Shown here piece by piece: positions 1-10,076 of a stretch of DNA of 64,000 nucleotides (positions within the stretch are counted from its first letter, which is position 1; each line of letters starts with the position of its first letter). The notes beneath the pieces were generated by a model. That model was given only the letters and a program-made list of their open reading frames with translations. It did no database searches and was not told where the DNA came from. Where the stretch lies: positions 357,831 through 421,830 of the forward strand of contig NZ_BLID01000002.1 of NCBI RefSeq assembly GCF_009811315.1, in the 5' to 3' direction. Position numbers and translations under genes: made by a program. The DNA comes from Vibrio atypicus. GTDB taxonomy: Bacteria > Pseudomonadota > Gammaproteobacteria > Enterobacterales > Vibrionaceae.

Positions 1-339
1 AATTAAGCAGGATAGCAAGATGTATTCGGGAAGCTGGAATAGTGAGAGCTCAGTAGTCGTTGTTAGTAGAAAGCCAATGATGACAGACAATACAATGGCG
101 ACTCGCCAGCCGTACATTAACGTAAGAGTGGTCAGTGCTAAAAAGTGGATGGAAAGTCCTGCTTTAACTCCGGCTTGGGCGGACCAAAGTAGTGTAAAAA
201 GGATAATAACAGCAAAAGTAAGATGCTGAAAATTACGCTCATGGATGAATTTAGGCCAAAATACACTCGTCACATCTCGCCAGACTAGTGGTACAAAGAG
301 CAGTATGATGATTAACGCAAACAACTCGTTTAATAACAT
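1..339 (-). CDS. Membrane protein, 3' part cut off by window edge (possible CbiM-like permease)
   Basis: The reverse strand is open from an ATG at 339 to base 1 (113 codons, no stop), so the C-terminus lies outside the window. A good ribosome-binding site (TGAGGT) sits a few bases before the ATG. The product begins MLLNELFALIIILLFVPLVW and is very hydrophobic, with about three membrane segments visible. The stretch GVKAGLSIHFLALTTLTLMYGW recalls the CbiM/energy-coupling-factor permease family, which suggests metal or cofactor uptake, but this rests on memory of related Vibrio proteins. It follows pflA on the same strand, separated by a strong terminator hairpin, so it probably has its own transcript. 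Gene reality is fairly sure; function is tentative. Confidence 0.7.
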   Translation of the reverse strand, partial: MLLNELFALIIILLFVPLVWRDVTSVFWPKFIHERNFQHLTFAVIILFTLLWSAQAGVKAGLSIHFLALTTLTLMYGWRVAIVLSVIIGFLLTTTTELSLFQLPEYILLSCLI

Positions 340-348
340 ATTGACCTC

Positions 349-383
349 AAAAAAATACCAACCTAATTAGGTTGGTATTTTTT
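349..383 (-). terminator. Symmetric hairpin terminator downstream of pflA
   Basis: A near-perfect inverted repeat is centred at 366/367, with arms containing ATACCAACCTAA and TTAGGTTGGTAT. A-tracts on one side and T-tracts on the other mean it could terminate on either strand. It lies between the pflA stop (406) and the start of the next reverse-strand gene (339). Confidence 0.8.
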
Positions 384-405
384 ATGAAAAGGGCGGAGTA
401 TGGTA

Positions 406-1146
406 TTAGTATTTTACGTTTGAGTGATATTGCTCAAGAATTGATACTATTTTATCCATTGTCTCTTTTGATGGAGGGTTAACACCATCTAGAGGGTAAT
501 CATGGCCTAAAGCTTCCCATTTGTGAGCGCCTAACTTGTGGTAAGGCAGAAGCTCGATTTTCTCGATATTGTCCATATCCTTGATAAAGTCACCTAGCAT
601 GTGGGCCGCTTCTTCATCATCCGTATACCCAGGCACAACAACATAACGAATCCAAGTTTTTTGGCCAAGCTTATGAAGGTAGCGTGCAAAGTCGAGCGTA
701 CGTTTATTTGATACACCGATGAAGTCATGGTGGATTTCATCTTTCATGTGCTTGAGGTCAAGCATCACCAAGTCAGTGGCTTCAAGAACTTCATCAACCA
801 CGTCCGTATGTTTACGGATATAACCGTTTGTATCAAGACAAGTGTGTATACCTTCCGCTTGAGCTGCGCGGAAGAAATCGCGAATAAACTCTGGTTGCAG
901 CATTGCCTCACCACCAGAACATGTAACGCCGCCGCCAGAGGCGTTCATAAAGTGGCGGTAGCTTTTTGCCTCATTAATGATCTCTTCAACCGTCACTTCT
1001 TTACCGCCATGTGTGTCCCAAGTGTCTCTATTGTGACAATACATACAGCGCATTAAGCAGCCTTGCATAAACACGATAAAACGGATTCCAGGTCCATCTA
1101 CAGTTCCGCAAGACTCGAAAGAATGAATACGACCGGTTGTTGACAT
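406..1146 (-). CDS. pflA: Pyruvate formate-lyase-activating enzyme
   Basis: This is a cytoplasmic radical S-adenosylmethionine enzyme that installs the glycyl radical on pyruvate formate-lyase under anaerobic conditions. The protein has 246 residues, the family's usual length. It shows the [4Fe-4S] motif CLMRCMYC (Cys30, Cys34, Cys37) and the following [15 protein letters not shown] segment that contributes to S-adenosylmethionine binding. The N-terminus [20 protein letters not shown] is typical of PflA. Its substrate gene pflB is about 3.3 kb away on the same strand; a chemoreceptor and an LpxR-like gene separate them, so the usual pflB-pflA adjacency is interrupted. The 228-bp gap upstream suggests an independent promoter. 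Confidence 0.96.
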   Translation of the reverse strand: MSTTGRIHSFESCGTVDGPGIRFIVFMQGCLMRCMYCHNRDTWDTHGGKEVTVEEIINEAKSYRHFMNASGGGVTCSGGEAMLQPEFIRDFFRAAQAEGIHTCLDTNGYIRKHTDVVDEVLEATDLVMLDLKHMKDEIHHDFIGVSNKRTLDFARYLHKLGQKTWIRYVVVPGYTDDEEAAHMLGDFIKDMDNIEKIELLPYHKLGAHKWEALGHDYPLDGVNPPSKETMDKIVSILEQYHSNVKY

Positions 1147-1373
1147 GAGCTCATCTCTAATAAGTTATTTGTGCGTTATTTTATTACAAAAAGTGGGGTT
1201 TAAATAGGGCTTGGGAACGTTATCGACAACATTTTGCTAAATAAGAAAAAAAAACATACTTGGGCTAAAATGTATGTTATAAAAATGTTATAAAAGATAA
1301 TGATATTAATAAAAATTACAACATTATGGCTAGGCGCGTGTTTTTACATCCTATTGATGTTTAAGGAATATTT

Positions 1374-3254
1374 ATGAATATGCTTGCGCTATCACAAAAA
1401 CAAAAAGTGATGTTGTTCTTAGTCATACTGACGCTTGGGTTTGTCCTTTTAGCGTGGTTCTCAGCATCTCGGTTAACGCAAATGAGCGAGCAATATCATG
1501 CGAGTAGTGATATTGCGGTAGGCTCTATGTCCATTTATCAAACGCAGAGTCAAATCCTTACTCTGAGTAGCGAATTAGATAACCTCAATGGCTCGCAAGT
1601 TCAGCAAGCGAAACAAGACATTACTGCAATTGTTGACGCAGTAAAAGTGAATGCAGAGTTCTTAGCGCAGCTTGACCTTTCCAATCAATCGAATACGTTA
1701 AAGAGTACGGTGAGTAACTTTGAGTCCGCGGCTAACCCTTGGCTGGACTTAAAGCAAGAACTCGGATTTAGTATTGATGAAGGTAAACTGGGTGAGTTAA
1801 AGCAGCTCGCGACCATCATCGAGAAAAAGATCGAAGAAACAGGGATGGTAACGCTCAACTCAGATTTCCAAGCAATGGTTAAATCACAGCAAAACTACCT
1901 ACTTCAACCGAATGAAAAAAACCTTAAGTTGTTTAATCGAGCAATGGCTGGTTTTGAAAGTATGTCCAATGTTTATGCAATGTTGGACCTTTATGAAAAA
2001 GAGATTGAACAATATAAGGCGACGTTTACCAGAGTCAGTGAGTTATCTCAAGAACTTGGTTCCGTTGAACAACAACTTCTTTCAACCAAATCCACGTTAA
2101 CTCAGTTGATCGGTTCGATAACCAATGAGTTAGGTGATATCTCTAACCAATATCAAACTTCAGCGGAAAGTGTTTCAGAGCAAACTTTGTGGTCGGTTTT
2201 GGTTGCCTGTGTAATTTTAGCGATACTGACTATCGCTATTTTTATTATGCAAAGTACATCGTTGTCGCGCTCTTTGACGAAAACGCGCGAAGTACTCAAC
2301 AGTGTTTCCCAGGGGGATTTATCAAAACGGATGGCAATGAGTCGTAATCCTAATGATGAGTTTAATCAACTTGCGAGCAGTATTAATGAAAGTTGTGAAA
2401 ACTTGGGTGGCTTAGTTCACGATGTTCAAGAAAGTAGCCAAGTGCTATCGGGTAATGCAGCTGAGTTAAACCAAGGTTTTGATATGCTTGCTCATCACCA
2501 AAGTGAGATATTAGGTCAAACTCAGCTACTCGCATCGGCAACGGAAGAAGTGAGTGTGACAACGCAAGAGGTGTCTAATTCACTTGAATTCGTTGCTGAT
2601 ATCAGCCGTTCTTCAACTCACTCTGCTGAAGAAGGAGCCAAAGTTATCGGTGCGGCGATTGGTTCGTTAGAAGAGGTTGGGGCGATCCTTACATCCGCGG
2701 CTGGGCATATCCAGCAGCTTGAAGAGGCATCGTCTAAAGTTGATTCGGTAATGGAAATCATTAATGGGATCGCAGAGCAGACAAACTTGTTAGCACTAAA
2801 TGCGGCGATTGAAGCAGCGCGAGCAGGGGAGCAAGGTCGCGGTTTTGCTGTAGTTGCCGATGAAGTGCGTAGTCTAGCAGTGCGTACTGTCGATGCGGTG
2901 TCTGAAATATCTGAAACGATTGATACCATGAAGAAAGAGAGTGCAGAGGTAATTCAATATATCGGTAAGTCTGAATCATCAATGACGACAGGTCGCGAGC
3001 GTGGGCATGAAGCGATGGAAGCATTGAAAACGATTACAGAAACGACGGATGAAGCTTCTCATCAAACTGAGGTTATATTTAGCTCGATTAAAGAATTGGC
3101 AACAACTAGCCAATCTATGGCGGATAGTATGACTCAGATTTCCGGAGCGATGAAAGAGTTAGAACAAAACAACGAGCAGTTGCGTGGTATTAGCAATGCG
3201 GTTCTCAGTCGCTCTGGCAGTCTAAATCAAGACTGCCAGAGATTTAACATTTAG
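1374..3254 (+). CDS. Methyl-accepting chemotaxis protein
   Basis: This is a transmembrane chemoreceptor that signals to CheA/CheW. The 626 residues show a first membrane helix at about 12-32 and a periplasmic helical sensor region to about 275. A second helix follows at about 278-300, then a HAMP linker and a cytoplasmic signalling domain. The hairpin tip [20 protein letters not shown] is the highly conserved CheA/CheW contact region. No C-terminal CheR-binding pentapeptide is visible. The start at 1374 follows AAGGA at good spacing; a second ATG two codons later is also possible. The ligand cannot be predicted. The stop overlaps the convergent LpxR-like gene by four bases. Confidence 0.95.
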   Translation: MNMLALSQKQKVMLFLVILTLGFVLLAWFSASRLTQMSEQYHASSDIAVGSMSIYQTQSQILTLSSELDNLNGSQVQQAKQDITAIVDAVKVNAEFLAQLDLSNQSNTLKSTVSNFESAANPWLDLKQELGFSIDEGKLGELKQLATIIEKKIEETGMVTLNSDFQAMVKSQQNYLLQPNEKNLKLFNRAMAGFESMSNVYAMLDLYEKEIEQYKATFTRVSELSQELGSVEQQLLSTKSTLTQLIGSITNELGDISNQYQTSAESVSEQTLWSVLVACVILAILTIAIFIMQSTSLSRSLTKTREVLNSVSQGDLSKRMAMSRNPNDEFNQLASSINESCENLGGLVHDVQESSQVLSGNAAELNQGFDMLAHHQSEILGQTQLLASATEEVSVTTQEVSNSLEFVADISRSSTHSAEEGAKVIGAAIGSLEEVGAILTSAAGHIQQLEEASSKVDSVMEIINGIAEQTNLLALNAAIEAARAGEQGRGFAVVADEVRSLAVRTVDAVSEISETIDTMKKESAEVIQYIGKSESSMTTGRERGHEAMEALKTITETTDEASHQTEVIFSSIKELATTSQSMADSMTQISGAMKELEQNNEQLRGISNAVLSRSGSLNQDCQRFNI

Positions 3255-4252
3255 AAGAAAGCGTAAAGAGAAAGGCTTCCGTTACCATATAAGGCATCGG
3301 AAGCTTCTTTGTAATCGGGAGTTTTAGCGGCTGAGCTGAGTGTGGCACCAAAGCCACTGCCATACCAAGCAATACCAGCAACCGCTGTAGCTTGGATATT
3401 CTCCAGAGTTACATCATACAGATCTGGATTGGTAATATTTGGGTCTTCTTCAATACCTGGGCGATAACCTTCTACTGTAAAGTCATTAAATCGATAACGC
3501 CCCTCTACACCAGCAAAAATGAACCAACCAGATTTGGAACCGCCAAGCATCCCTGGTCTAAAGGTGTATTCATTGTCTATATGTGCCGCGCCCATGCTTC
3601 CGGCAAGATCTGTCCCCCATCGGAACATAAAACCTGTCGATATATCTGAACGAAAGTTACCAAAATTGCCTTCCGTTACATTAGATATTTCAAAATCCGT
3701 GTTGGCGATTGAGCGTGCGCGCATCATATTAAAGTGCGATAAGTAACCAATACTACCGACTCGCGCATCTTCGATTTGATACTCCCAACCATTCGGCTCT
3801 TTAGATCCTGTCAAACTATGCACGATACTTTGTGCTCTGTCTGCTAGCGAGCTTTCACCGGTTGTACCGATAGTTAGGTTAAATCGTTGTGCTTGCTGAG
3901 GGTGAAGGCTGATGTAATTGAATTCAGTATGTAAATACCCGGCGTAAGGTCGTTCGTTTTGGAGAGGGTAATCGGCAGAGATATTACTTGGTGTGTACAT
4001 TTTGTGGCCGATTGAAAACTCGACTTTATCGAGTGATGCGGCTCCCCACATTGAAAGACTGAGTGGCGTGAACAACCAATGAGGATTAATGGCACGAGAT
4101 GTGTAGGTCAAGAAAAGTCCGTTCGTGTAGTCTTGGTCTACGCCAAACAAGCCATCGTTATCTAAGGCAAAAGTGACGGTTGAGCGCTCAGAAGCATGAG
4201 CGCCTAATGAAATGAGTAGCAAAGAGATAAGCGATGTTTTTTTAATATTCAT
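3251..4252 (-). CDS. LpxR-like outer-membrane lipid A deacylase (DUF2219 family)
   Basis: The 333-residue protein has a signal peptide (about residues 1-20, ending AHASE) followed by a beta-barrel-type sequence ending in the aromatic residue F. Characterised LpxR enzymes remove the 3'-linked acyloxyacyl chain of lipid A at the outer membrane. The segments [27 protein letters not shown] and [16 protein letters not shown] resemble LpxR, including the Asn-Asp pair near the mature N-terminus that carries catalysis in Salmonella LpxR. The DRAQ...WEYQIED segment also matches. It is convergent with the chemoreceptor gene. Family membership is fairly sure; enzyme activity is inferred. Confidence 0.8.
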   Translation of the reverse strand: MNIKKTSLISLLLISLGAHASERSTVTFALDNDGLFGVDQDYTNGLFLTYTSRAINPHWLFTPLSLSMWGAASLDKVEFSIGHKMYTPSNISADYPLQNERPYAGYLHTEFNYISLHPQQAQRFNLTIGTTGESSLADRAQSIVHSLTGSKEPNGWEYQIEDARVGSIGYLSHFNMMRARSIANTDFEISNVTEGNFGNFRSDISTGFMFRWGTDLAGSMGAAHIDNEYTFRPGMLGGSKSGWFIFAGVEGRYRFNDFTVEGYRPGIEEDPNITNPDLYDVTLENIQATAVAGIAWYGSGFGATLSSAAKTPDYKEASDALYGNGSLSLYAFF

Positions 4253-4381
4253 TCTACCAGTACGACATGTTGAGAGAAGAAGGTTAACCTGAAGCTAAAC
4301 TAAAGTGTATTGATAGTTAAAGCAATTTTTATGCCGTGGATATTTTGACGGAGAGTTGGAGGTAAGTGAGTGACTTTAGAT

Positions 4382-4413
4382 AAAAAAAGCCCCGCTTAAA
4401 CTAAGCGGGGCTT
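4382..4413 (-). terminator. Intrinsic terminator of pflB
   Basis: A 12-bp perfect stem (AAGCCCCGCTTA at 4387-4398 with its complement at 4402-4413) has a three-base loop. Read on the reverse strand it is followed by a run of T. It starts 22 bases past the pflB stop. Confidence 0.9.
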
Positions 4414-4435
4414 CAAACATTCATTCAGCTGAGAA

Positions 4436-6712
4436 TTATAGAGACTCAGTGAAAGTACGTGCGATTACGTCAGCTTGTTGCTCTGCAGTTAGAGAGTTAA
4501 AGCGAACAGCGTAACCAGATACGCGAATTGTTAGCTGAGGGTATTTCTCAGGGTGCTTAACTGCGTCTTCTAGAGTACCGCGGTTAAGAACGTTCACGTT
4601 TAGGTGTTGACCACCTTCAATGCCAGCTTCGTGGTGGAAGTAACCATCCATTAGGCCTGCAAGGTTAGCACGTTGGCTATCTTCTTCTTTACCTAGTGCA
4701 TTTGGCACGATAGAGAATGTGTAAGAGATACCATCTTGTGCATCAGCGAACGGTAGTTTACCTACAGAAGTAAGTGACGCTACAGCACCTTTCTCATCGC
4801 GACCGTGCATTGGGTTAGCACCAGGAGCGAAAGGAGCACCAGCTTGACGACCGTCAGGCGTGTTACCAGTCTTCTTACCGTATACCACGTTTGAAGTAAT
4901 AGTTAGGATAGACTGAGTTGGGATTGCATCACGGTACATCTTAAGCTTACGGATTTTGCCCATAAACGTAGAAACAAGTTCACATGCGATGTCATCAACG
5001 CGAGCGTCGTTGTTACCAAATTTAGGGTAGTCGCCTTCAACGTTAAAGTCGATTGCAATGCCGTCTTCGTCACGTACAGGTTTAACTGTTGCGTACTTGA
5101 TTGCAGACAGAGAGTCAGCTGCAACAGAAAGACCAGCGATACCACAAGCCATAGTACGACGAACGTCACGGTCGTGTAGAGCCATTAGAGACGCTTCGTA
5201 GCTGTACTTGTCGTGCATGAAGTGGATGCTGTTTAGTGCAGTTACGTACTGCTTAGCTAGCCAATCCATGAACGTATCTAGGCGAGCCATAACGTCATCG
5301 TAGTTTAGTACTTCGTCAGTGATCTTCTCGCCAACAGGACCAACTTGCATCTTCAGCTTCTCATCGACACCGCCGTTGATTGCGTAAAGCATAGTCTTAG
5401 CAAGGTTAGCACGAGCACCGAAGAACTGCATTTGCTTACCAACAATCATTGGAGATACACAACATGCGATTGCGTAGTCGTCAGATGCTAGGTCAGGACG
5501 CATTAGGTCGTCGTTTTCGTACTGGATAGAAGAAGTATCGATAGATACTTTCGCACAGAACTTCTTGAAGCCTACAGGTAGCTGCTCAGACCAAAGAACA
5601 GTGATGTTTGGCTCTGGAGAAGGACCCATAGTGTACAGGCTGTTTAGGAAACGGAAGTTAGTACGTGTAACTAGTGTACGACCGTCGATACCCATACCAC
5701 CCATTGACTCAGTTGCCCAGATAGGGTCGCCTGAGAATAGCTCATCGTATTCTGGAGTACGTAGGAAACGAACCATACGTAGCTTCATTACGAAGTGGTC
5801 AATCATTTCTTGTGCTTCAACTTCTGTGATCTTACCAGCAGCGATATCGCGCTCGATGAAGATATCTAGGAAAGTTGAAGTACGGCCTAGAGACATAGCT
5901 GCACCGTTTTGAGACTTAACTGCCGCTAGGTATGCGAAGTAAGTCCACTGGATAGCTTCTTGAGCAGTTTGAGCTGGCTCAGAGATGTCGTAACCGTATT
6001 TAGCAGCCATAACTTTGATTTGACCTAGAGCACGGTGTTGCTCAGCGATCTCTTCACGAAGCTGCATTGTCATTTGAAGGTCTTCACCGTTTTCAAAACG
6101 CTCTTGTAGAGAAGCGAATTGAGCTAGCTTGTCCTTCATTAGGAAGTCGATACCGTATAGAGCAACGCGACGGTAGTCACCGATGATACGACCACGACCG
6201 TATGCATCAGGAAGACCAGTTAGAACACCAGACTTACGACATTTTAGGATATCAGGAGTGTAGATATCGAAAACACCAGCGTTGTGTGTTTTGCGGTACT
6301 CAGAGTAGATTTTAGAGATTGCTGGATCAAGTTCGCGATCGTACGCTTTGCATGAACCTTCAACCATACGGATACCACCGTTAGGGATGATAGCGCGCTT
6401 AAGTGGTTTCTCAGTTTGAAGACCAACGATAGTTTCTAGATCTTTTTCGATGTAGCCTGCATCGTGAGCAGTGATGGTAGAGATAACGTCAGTATCGAAA
6501 TCTACAGGTGCTTTAGTCGCGTTTTCCTGTTTGATACCTTCCATTACCTTAGCCCAAAGAACGTTAGTTGCTTCAGTACCTTCAGAAACTAGGAAAGATT
6601 CGTCGCCTTCATACGGCGCATAGTTCTTTTGAATGAAATCACGAACGTTTACTTCGTTTTGCCAATCACCTTCAGCAAAACCTTCCCAAGCTTTAGCAAA
6701 TTGCTCTGCCAT
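4436..6712 (-). CDS. pflB: Formate C-acetyltransferase (pyruvate formate-lyase)
   Basis: This cytoplasmic glycyl-radical enzyme converts pyruvate and CoA to acetyl-CoA and formate during anaerobic growth. The 758 residues match the family length. The catalytic pair Cys417-Cys418 (IACCVSP) and the radical Gly733 in RVSGYAVRF near the C-terminus are both present. The start [12 protein letters not shown] follows a strong ribosome-binding site (AAGGTAGGT). The gene lies directly downstream of a DUF3360 transporter gene but is separated from it by a terminator and a 322-bp gap holding its own promoter region. Activation depends on the PflA encoded at 406-1146. Confidence 0.98.
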   Translation of the reverse strand: MAEQFAKAWEGFAEGDWQNEVNVRDFIQKNYAPYEGDESFLVSEGTEATNVLWAKVMEGIKQENATKAPVDFDTDVISTITAHDAGYIEKDLETIVGLQTEKPLKRAIIPNGGIRMVEGSCKAYDRELDPAISKIYSEYRKTHNAGVFDIYTPDILKCRKSGVLTGLPDAYGRGRIIGDYRRVALYGIDFLMKDKLAQFASLQERFENGEDLQMTMQLREEIAEQHRALGQIKVMAAKYGYDISEPAQTAQEAIQWTYFAYLAAVKSQNGAAMSLGRTSTFLDIFIERDIAAGKITEVEAQEMIDHFVMKLRMVRFLRTPEYDELFSGDPIWATESMGGMGIDGRTLVTRTNFRFLNSLYTMGPSPEPNITVLWSEQLPVGFKKFCAKVSIDTSSIQYENDDLMRPDLASDDYAIACCVSPMIVGKQMQFFGARANLAKTMLYAINGGVDEKLKMQVGPVGEKITDEVLNYDDVMARLDTFMDWLAKQYVTALNSIHFMHDKYSYEASLMALHDRDVRRTMACGIAGLSVAADSLSAIKYATVKPVRDEDGIAIDFNVEGDYPKFGNNDARVDDIACELVSTFMGKIRKLKMYRDAIPTQSILTITSNVVYGKKTGNTPDGRQAGAPFAPGANPMHGRDEKGAVASLTSVGKLPFADAQDGISYTFSIVPNALGKEEDSQRANLAGLMDGYFHHEAGIEGGQHLNVNVLNRGTLEDAVKHPEKYPQLTIRVSGYAVRFNSLTAEQQADVIARTFTESL

Positions 6713-7034
6713 GACATACCTACCTTTTTAGTAGAAAAAACACGTACCTATCTAACTATTGAGCCAGTTAGACTCCCATCACTGGGGCGGTACACTCTTA
6801 TGAATAACAATATGTATAGTCTCTAATTCTAAGAACCGAAAGTGGTCATAAAACTATAAATATTGTCACTACTTTTTAAATGGTGTCTTACTAACTTGTT
6901 TTCAAGGATAGACTAAAAAAAAATTGCAAACCTTAAACTAAATCAATAAAACGCAGAGTTACTAAAAAAAATTTAAAACTAAACCTTGATACTCAAAAAA
7001 AGTTGAGAGCCAAAAAGGCTCTCAACATCATTTT
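6713..7034 (-). promoter_or_regulatory. pflB upstream region with a weak FNR-like site
   Basis: This 322-bp AT-rich gap holds no convincing gene. Read on the reverse strand, 6933-6946 gives TTGATTTAGTTTAA. That has one perfect FNR half-site (TTGAT) and a poor second half (3 of 5). FNR and ArcA control pfl in enteric bacteria, so such a site is expected, but this match is weak. The far end contains the terminator of the upstream gene. Confidence 0.35.
6994..7026 (-). terminator. Intrinsic terminator of the DUF3360 gene
   Basis: GTTGAGAGCC at 7002-7011 pairs with GGCTCTCAAC at 7017-7026 around a five-base loop. On the reverse strand it is followed by seven T. It lies just past the DUF3360 stop at 7035. 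Confidence 0.9.
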
Positions 7035-8582
7035 CTATAGGAACGCAGGGATTCCGTACTGACCTTCTAGCATACCAACTGCTAGCATTGCAACTAGACA
7101 GATAACAAGTACGCCTACTGGGATAACAATTTTATCGACGAAAGACAGGCGAGCTGCACGCTCTTTGTCACCAATTAAACCGTTGTTATCTAGTAGCATT
7201 GTTAATGCCCAAGCCAGAACAGGGTTCACGACTGCAGAGCCAAAGATACAGATACCTGCAGCTTGTGAATCTTTTGAGTCTTTAACCATCTGCATACCTG
7301 CTTCAAGTAGTGGTAGAGATACACCTACAAGAAGAGCAACACGCATTACTGGTGGCCATACAGCGATATCCATTGGGAAACCAAGAATCGCAACGATGAT
7401 ACATAGTGAACCTAGTAGAATCGCACCACCTGGAATAGGGCGTTTAGCAATGGCTGCTGGGATCATGTAAGTACCCCAAGATGATGTGATGTTACCACCA
7501 CCAACTGCTGTACCTACCATCTGACGAACTGAACACATAGTCATGGTGTCATCGACATCCATTAGGACTTTTTCTGACTTTTTAGGGTAGTTCAGCTCTT
7601 GGAAAATACGGTGACCAAGGAAGTCTGGTGACCACATAGCAACGGCTAAGATAGCGAATGGCAGAGATGCGATGAAATGTTGCACATTTGGTAGACCAAG
7701 CATCCAGCCTTCTTCAGTACTACCCCACCAGTAAACAGGGTTTAGGTTTGGTAGACCTGTCTCAGTCACAAATTTGATATCAAAACCAGCGCCAAGTACA
7801 AGAGCAATAGCGAGACCTGTGAAAGCACATACAGGGATGGCTAACCAACGCTTGTTCACTTTAGCAAGGAATGCATAAAGACCAATGGTTACCGCAAGAA
7901 CAATTAGGCCAATGTATCCCATACTGCCAGCAGCTACAGTGTCAGATTGTAGACCAACAGCCCAAGATTGGATTGAGTTGATTTGGCTCATTGTACCGGT
8001 TAGGCCAAGGAAGATAAGCAAACCACCCGCAGTACCTTGAGAGGTTAGGTTAACCAGTTTAGAGCCACCTTTTAGCAGACTCAGAATAAGACCAAATACA
8101 CCAATTAGGATTGCCAATGCAAGAGGGTGAGCACCTGCTAAAGCGATAGTGCCGATAAGGGGGATCATTGGGCCGTGGTTACCGGCTAAGTTTGCTTTCG
8201 GGTTAATGAAGCCTGAAGCAAGTACACAGAAGAGTAATGCTGGGATTAACATTTCTACACGTGCGACTTCGATAGCAAAATCTTTACCTAAGTTGACGTG
8301 GTCCCATGCTGCGGTTAAACCTTCTGCCCAAGACATCATTACCGCAGAGTACATTGCGATAATACCAATCGTACCTGCAAGTGCTGGTACCAAATCTTCT
8401 AATTCGAAACGGAAGTCACGACCAGGAAGGTTCAGACCAAAGCGACGTGGCTTCATGATCTGCAATTCGTGGTCTAGATAATCGCTACGGCTTTCAAATT
8501 CAGAAGCTGGACGGTGCAGCTCTTGATAGCTCTTGTTTTCGATATCCGAATCAGAGTGCGGTTTATTGACTGCGTCTGACAT
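7035..8582 (-). CDS. DUF3360 family multi-pass membrane protein (putative transporter)
   Basis: The 515-residue protein has a soluble N-terminus of about 60 residues and then many hydrophobic helices (roughly 12 or more). The repeated-helix pattern and motifs such as GNHGPMIPLIG recall SulP/NCS2-type anion or nucleobase transporters; I recognise the family as DUF3360, common in Vibrio. The substrate is unknown. The start follows GAGGAA. An almost perfect FNR-like site lies 228 bp upstream and pflB is the next gene downstream. Anaerobic expression and a link to fermentation-product or anion transport are therefore reasonable guesses, not shown by the sequence. Confidence 0.8.
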   Translation of the reverse strand: MSDAVNKPHSDSDIENKSYQELHRPASEFESRSDYLDHELQIMKPRRFGLNLPGRDFRFELEDLVPALAGTIGIIAMYSAVMMSWAEGLTAAWDHVNLGKDFAIEVARVEMLIPALLFCVLASGFINPKANLAGNHGPMIPLIGTIALAGAHPLALAILIGVFGLILSLLKGGSKLVNLTSQGTAGGLLIFLGLTGTMSQINSIQSWAVGLQSDTVAAGSMGYIGLIVLAVTIGLYAFLAKVNKRWLAIPVCAFTGLAIALVLGAGFDIKFVTETGLPNLNPVYWWGSTEEGWMLGLPNVQHFIASLPFAILAVAMWSPDFLGHRIFQELNYPKKSEKVLMDVDDTMTMCSVRQMVGTAVGGGNITSSWGTYMIPAAIAKRPIPGGAILLGSLCIIVAILGFPMDIAVWPPVMRVALLVGVSLPLLEAGMQMVKDSKDSQAAGICIFGSAVVNPVLAWALTMLLDNNGLIGDKERAARLSFVDKIVIPVGVLVICLVAMLAVGMLEGQYGIPAFL

Positions 8583-8809
8583 AGATTCCTCATATTTTAA
8601 AAAGTTAATGATTCTTGGAAGAGTCGCCAGTAATTATTGTCATTTGGCGATCTAGTTAAACTTGCTTAGCTTCCTGCATTTAGTTTCTTCCTCTATCTTC
8701 TGTAGCTCAAAACTAGCGTGCTTAAGCATAGACGATAGAAAAGACAAAAATTTGCTTATTGAGGCTTTTATCTTTGTGGCGAGTTTAACGTGCTAACCCT
8801 TAAGAGTGA

Positions 8810-8823
8810 TTGATTTAGATCAC
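8810..8823 (-). promoter_or_regulatory. FNR-like binding site upstream of the DUF3360 gene
   Basis: TTGATTTAGATCAC matches the FNR consensus TTGAT-N4-ATCAA at nine of ten defined bases. It lies 228 bp upstream of the DUF3360 start, on the side leading toward that gene and pflB. It could serve a promoter in either direction. FNR control is inferred from the motif alone. Confidence 0.55.
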
Positions 8824-9075
8824 TTTATGACAGTATGTGAAAGAAAACTACACAGTTATACAGGGAAGTTTATATGGCGTTAATTATCTCTGAAATTAAA
8901 TTTCACAATGTAAGGTTTATAAGACAAGTTTTATAAGGTGAATCTAAGTTCATAAGCGTCGATAAAGGAGTTGAGATAGATCGTACTTTTATAAATTTGT
9001 TAATATCTTGTTGCGTTGGCAAATGTGTTGCTTGGTTTGATTTATGCGATAAATAAAGTGTATTTAACTAAAAGC

Positions 9076-9089
9076 TGAATGTTTAATCA
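9076..9089 (+). promoter_or_regulatory. Possible ArgR box upstream of the basic amino-acid importer
   Basis: TGAATGTTTAATCA resembles the ARG box (TGAAT-four A/T-ATTCA) with a G in the spacer and one mismatch in the second half. It lies about 155 bp upstream of the ABC ATPase start. ArgR represses arginine and histidine/lysine/arginine importers in enteric bacteria, which fits the operon. A single imperfect box in AT-rich DNA could be chance. Confidence 0.35.
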
Positions 9090-9243
9090 TATATTGTGGC
9101 TAGATATCCCTATGTCCTAGGTTAATAATTTGTTGCATGTTTTTGGGTCTAATGCTAGTTTGTATCGCAATGTGGACAGAGAGTCACGTTAACCTTACCT
9201 ATACGTTCGAGGTGAGGAAAAATAATAACAGGGAGTTAGGCGC

Positions 9244-10014
9244 ATGAAAGATGTACCAGCGCTAGATATAAAAGAATTACACAAAACCTTTGGTCAAAAT
9301 GAAGTACTAAAAGGTATCTCATTAGAAGCTCACAAAGGTGACGTCATTTCAATTATTGGATCTTCAGGTTCCGGTAAAAGTACCTTTCTTAGATGTATTA
9401 ATCTTCTTGAAACACCGACTCAAGGTGAAATCTGGGTTAACGGTGAACTGATCCAGATGAAAAACAATCGCCAAGGTGAAGCCGTTCCAGCGAATGAAAA
9501 ACAAGTCCAACGCATCCGTTCGCGTTTAGCCATGGTATTTCAAGGGTTTAACCTTTGGTCTCATCTTACTGTTCTTGAAAACGTAATCGAGGCGCCTGTT
9601 CACGTGTTAGGAGTACCTAAAGCGCAGGCAATTGAAAATGCAGAAGTGCTACTTAAAAAAGTAGGGCTTTATGAACGTAAAGATTATTACCCAGGTCACT
9701 TATCAGGTGGACAGCAACAGCGTGCGGCGATCGCTCGTGCATTGGCCGTTGACCCTGAAGTTATGTTGTTTGATGAGCCGACGTCAGCCCTCGATCCTGA
9801 GTTGGTCGGTGAGGTACTTGGTGTTATGCGAGATCTTGCGGAAGAAGGCCGAACCATGTTGGTTGTAACTCATGAAATGGCATTTGCTCGTGATGTATCG
9901 AATCACGTTATGTTCTTGCATCAAGGTCTAGTCGAAGAACAAGGTCACCCAGACAAACTATTTACCAACCCAGATTCGGAGCGCCTCAAGCAATTCGTAT
10001 CTTCTATTTATTAG
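9244..10014 (+). CDS. Basic amino-acid ABC transporter, ATP-binding subunit
   Basis: The 256-residue ATPase is of the HisP/ArtP/GlnQ polar amino-acid class and powers import from the inner face of the cytoplasmic membrane. Visible motifs are Walker A GSSGSGKST (about residues 38-46), the Q-loop VFQGFNLW, the signature LSGGQQQR, Walker B VMLFDEPTSALDPE and the switch His in VVTHEM. The spacer segment GELIQMKNNRQGEAVPANEKQVQRIRSRL is typical of HisP relatives. It is the first gene of a four-gene operon also encoding the binding protein and two permeases. The start at 9244 follows a GGGAG-type ribosome-binding site. Confidence 0.95.
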   Translation: MKDVPALDIKELHKTFGQNEVLKGISLEAHKGDVISIIGSSGSGKSTFLRCINLLETPTQGEIWVNGELIQMKNNRQGEAVPANEKQVQRIRSRLAMVFQGFNLWSHLTVLENVIEAPVHVLGVPKAQAIENAEVLLKKVGLYERKDYYPGHLSGGQQQRAAIARALAVDPEVMLFDEPTSALDPELVGEVLGVMRDLAEEGRTMLVVTHEMAFARDVSNHVMFLHQGLVEEQGHPDKLFTNPDSERLKQFVSSIY

Positions 10015-10076
10015 TCGCGGTTAGAAGCGGCAAACACAACACACCAATTTAAAAGAAAAATCACAGGAGTATGGAA

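Larger units (their letters stand above)
8583..9243. promoter_or_regulatory. Long divergent intergenic region between DUF3360 and the amino-acid ABC operon
   Basis: The 661-bp region is AT-rich and holds no convincing gene. A 20-codon reading frame at 8874-8936 with a fair ribosome-binding site is visible but unsupported. The region contains the FNR-like site (8810-8823) and the ArgR-like box (9076-9089) described separately. Its length would allow an undetected small RNA, but no terminator hairpin supporting one was seen. Confidence 0.5.

Noticed and set aside
8874..8936. A 20-codon reading frame with a fair ribosome-binding site in the DUF3360-ABC gap
   Set aside because: Too short to judge, no hydrophobic or other pattern, and no sign of a terminator or operon context.
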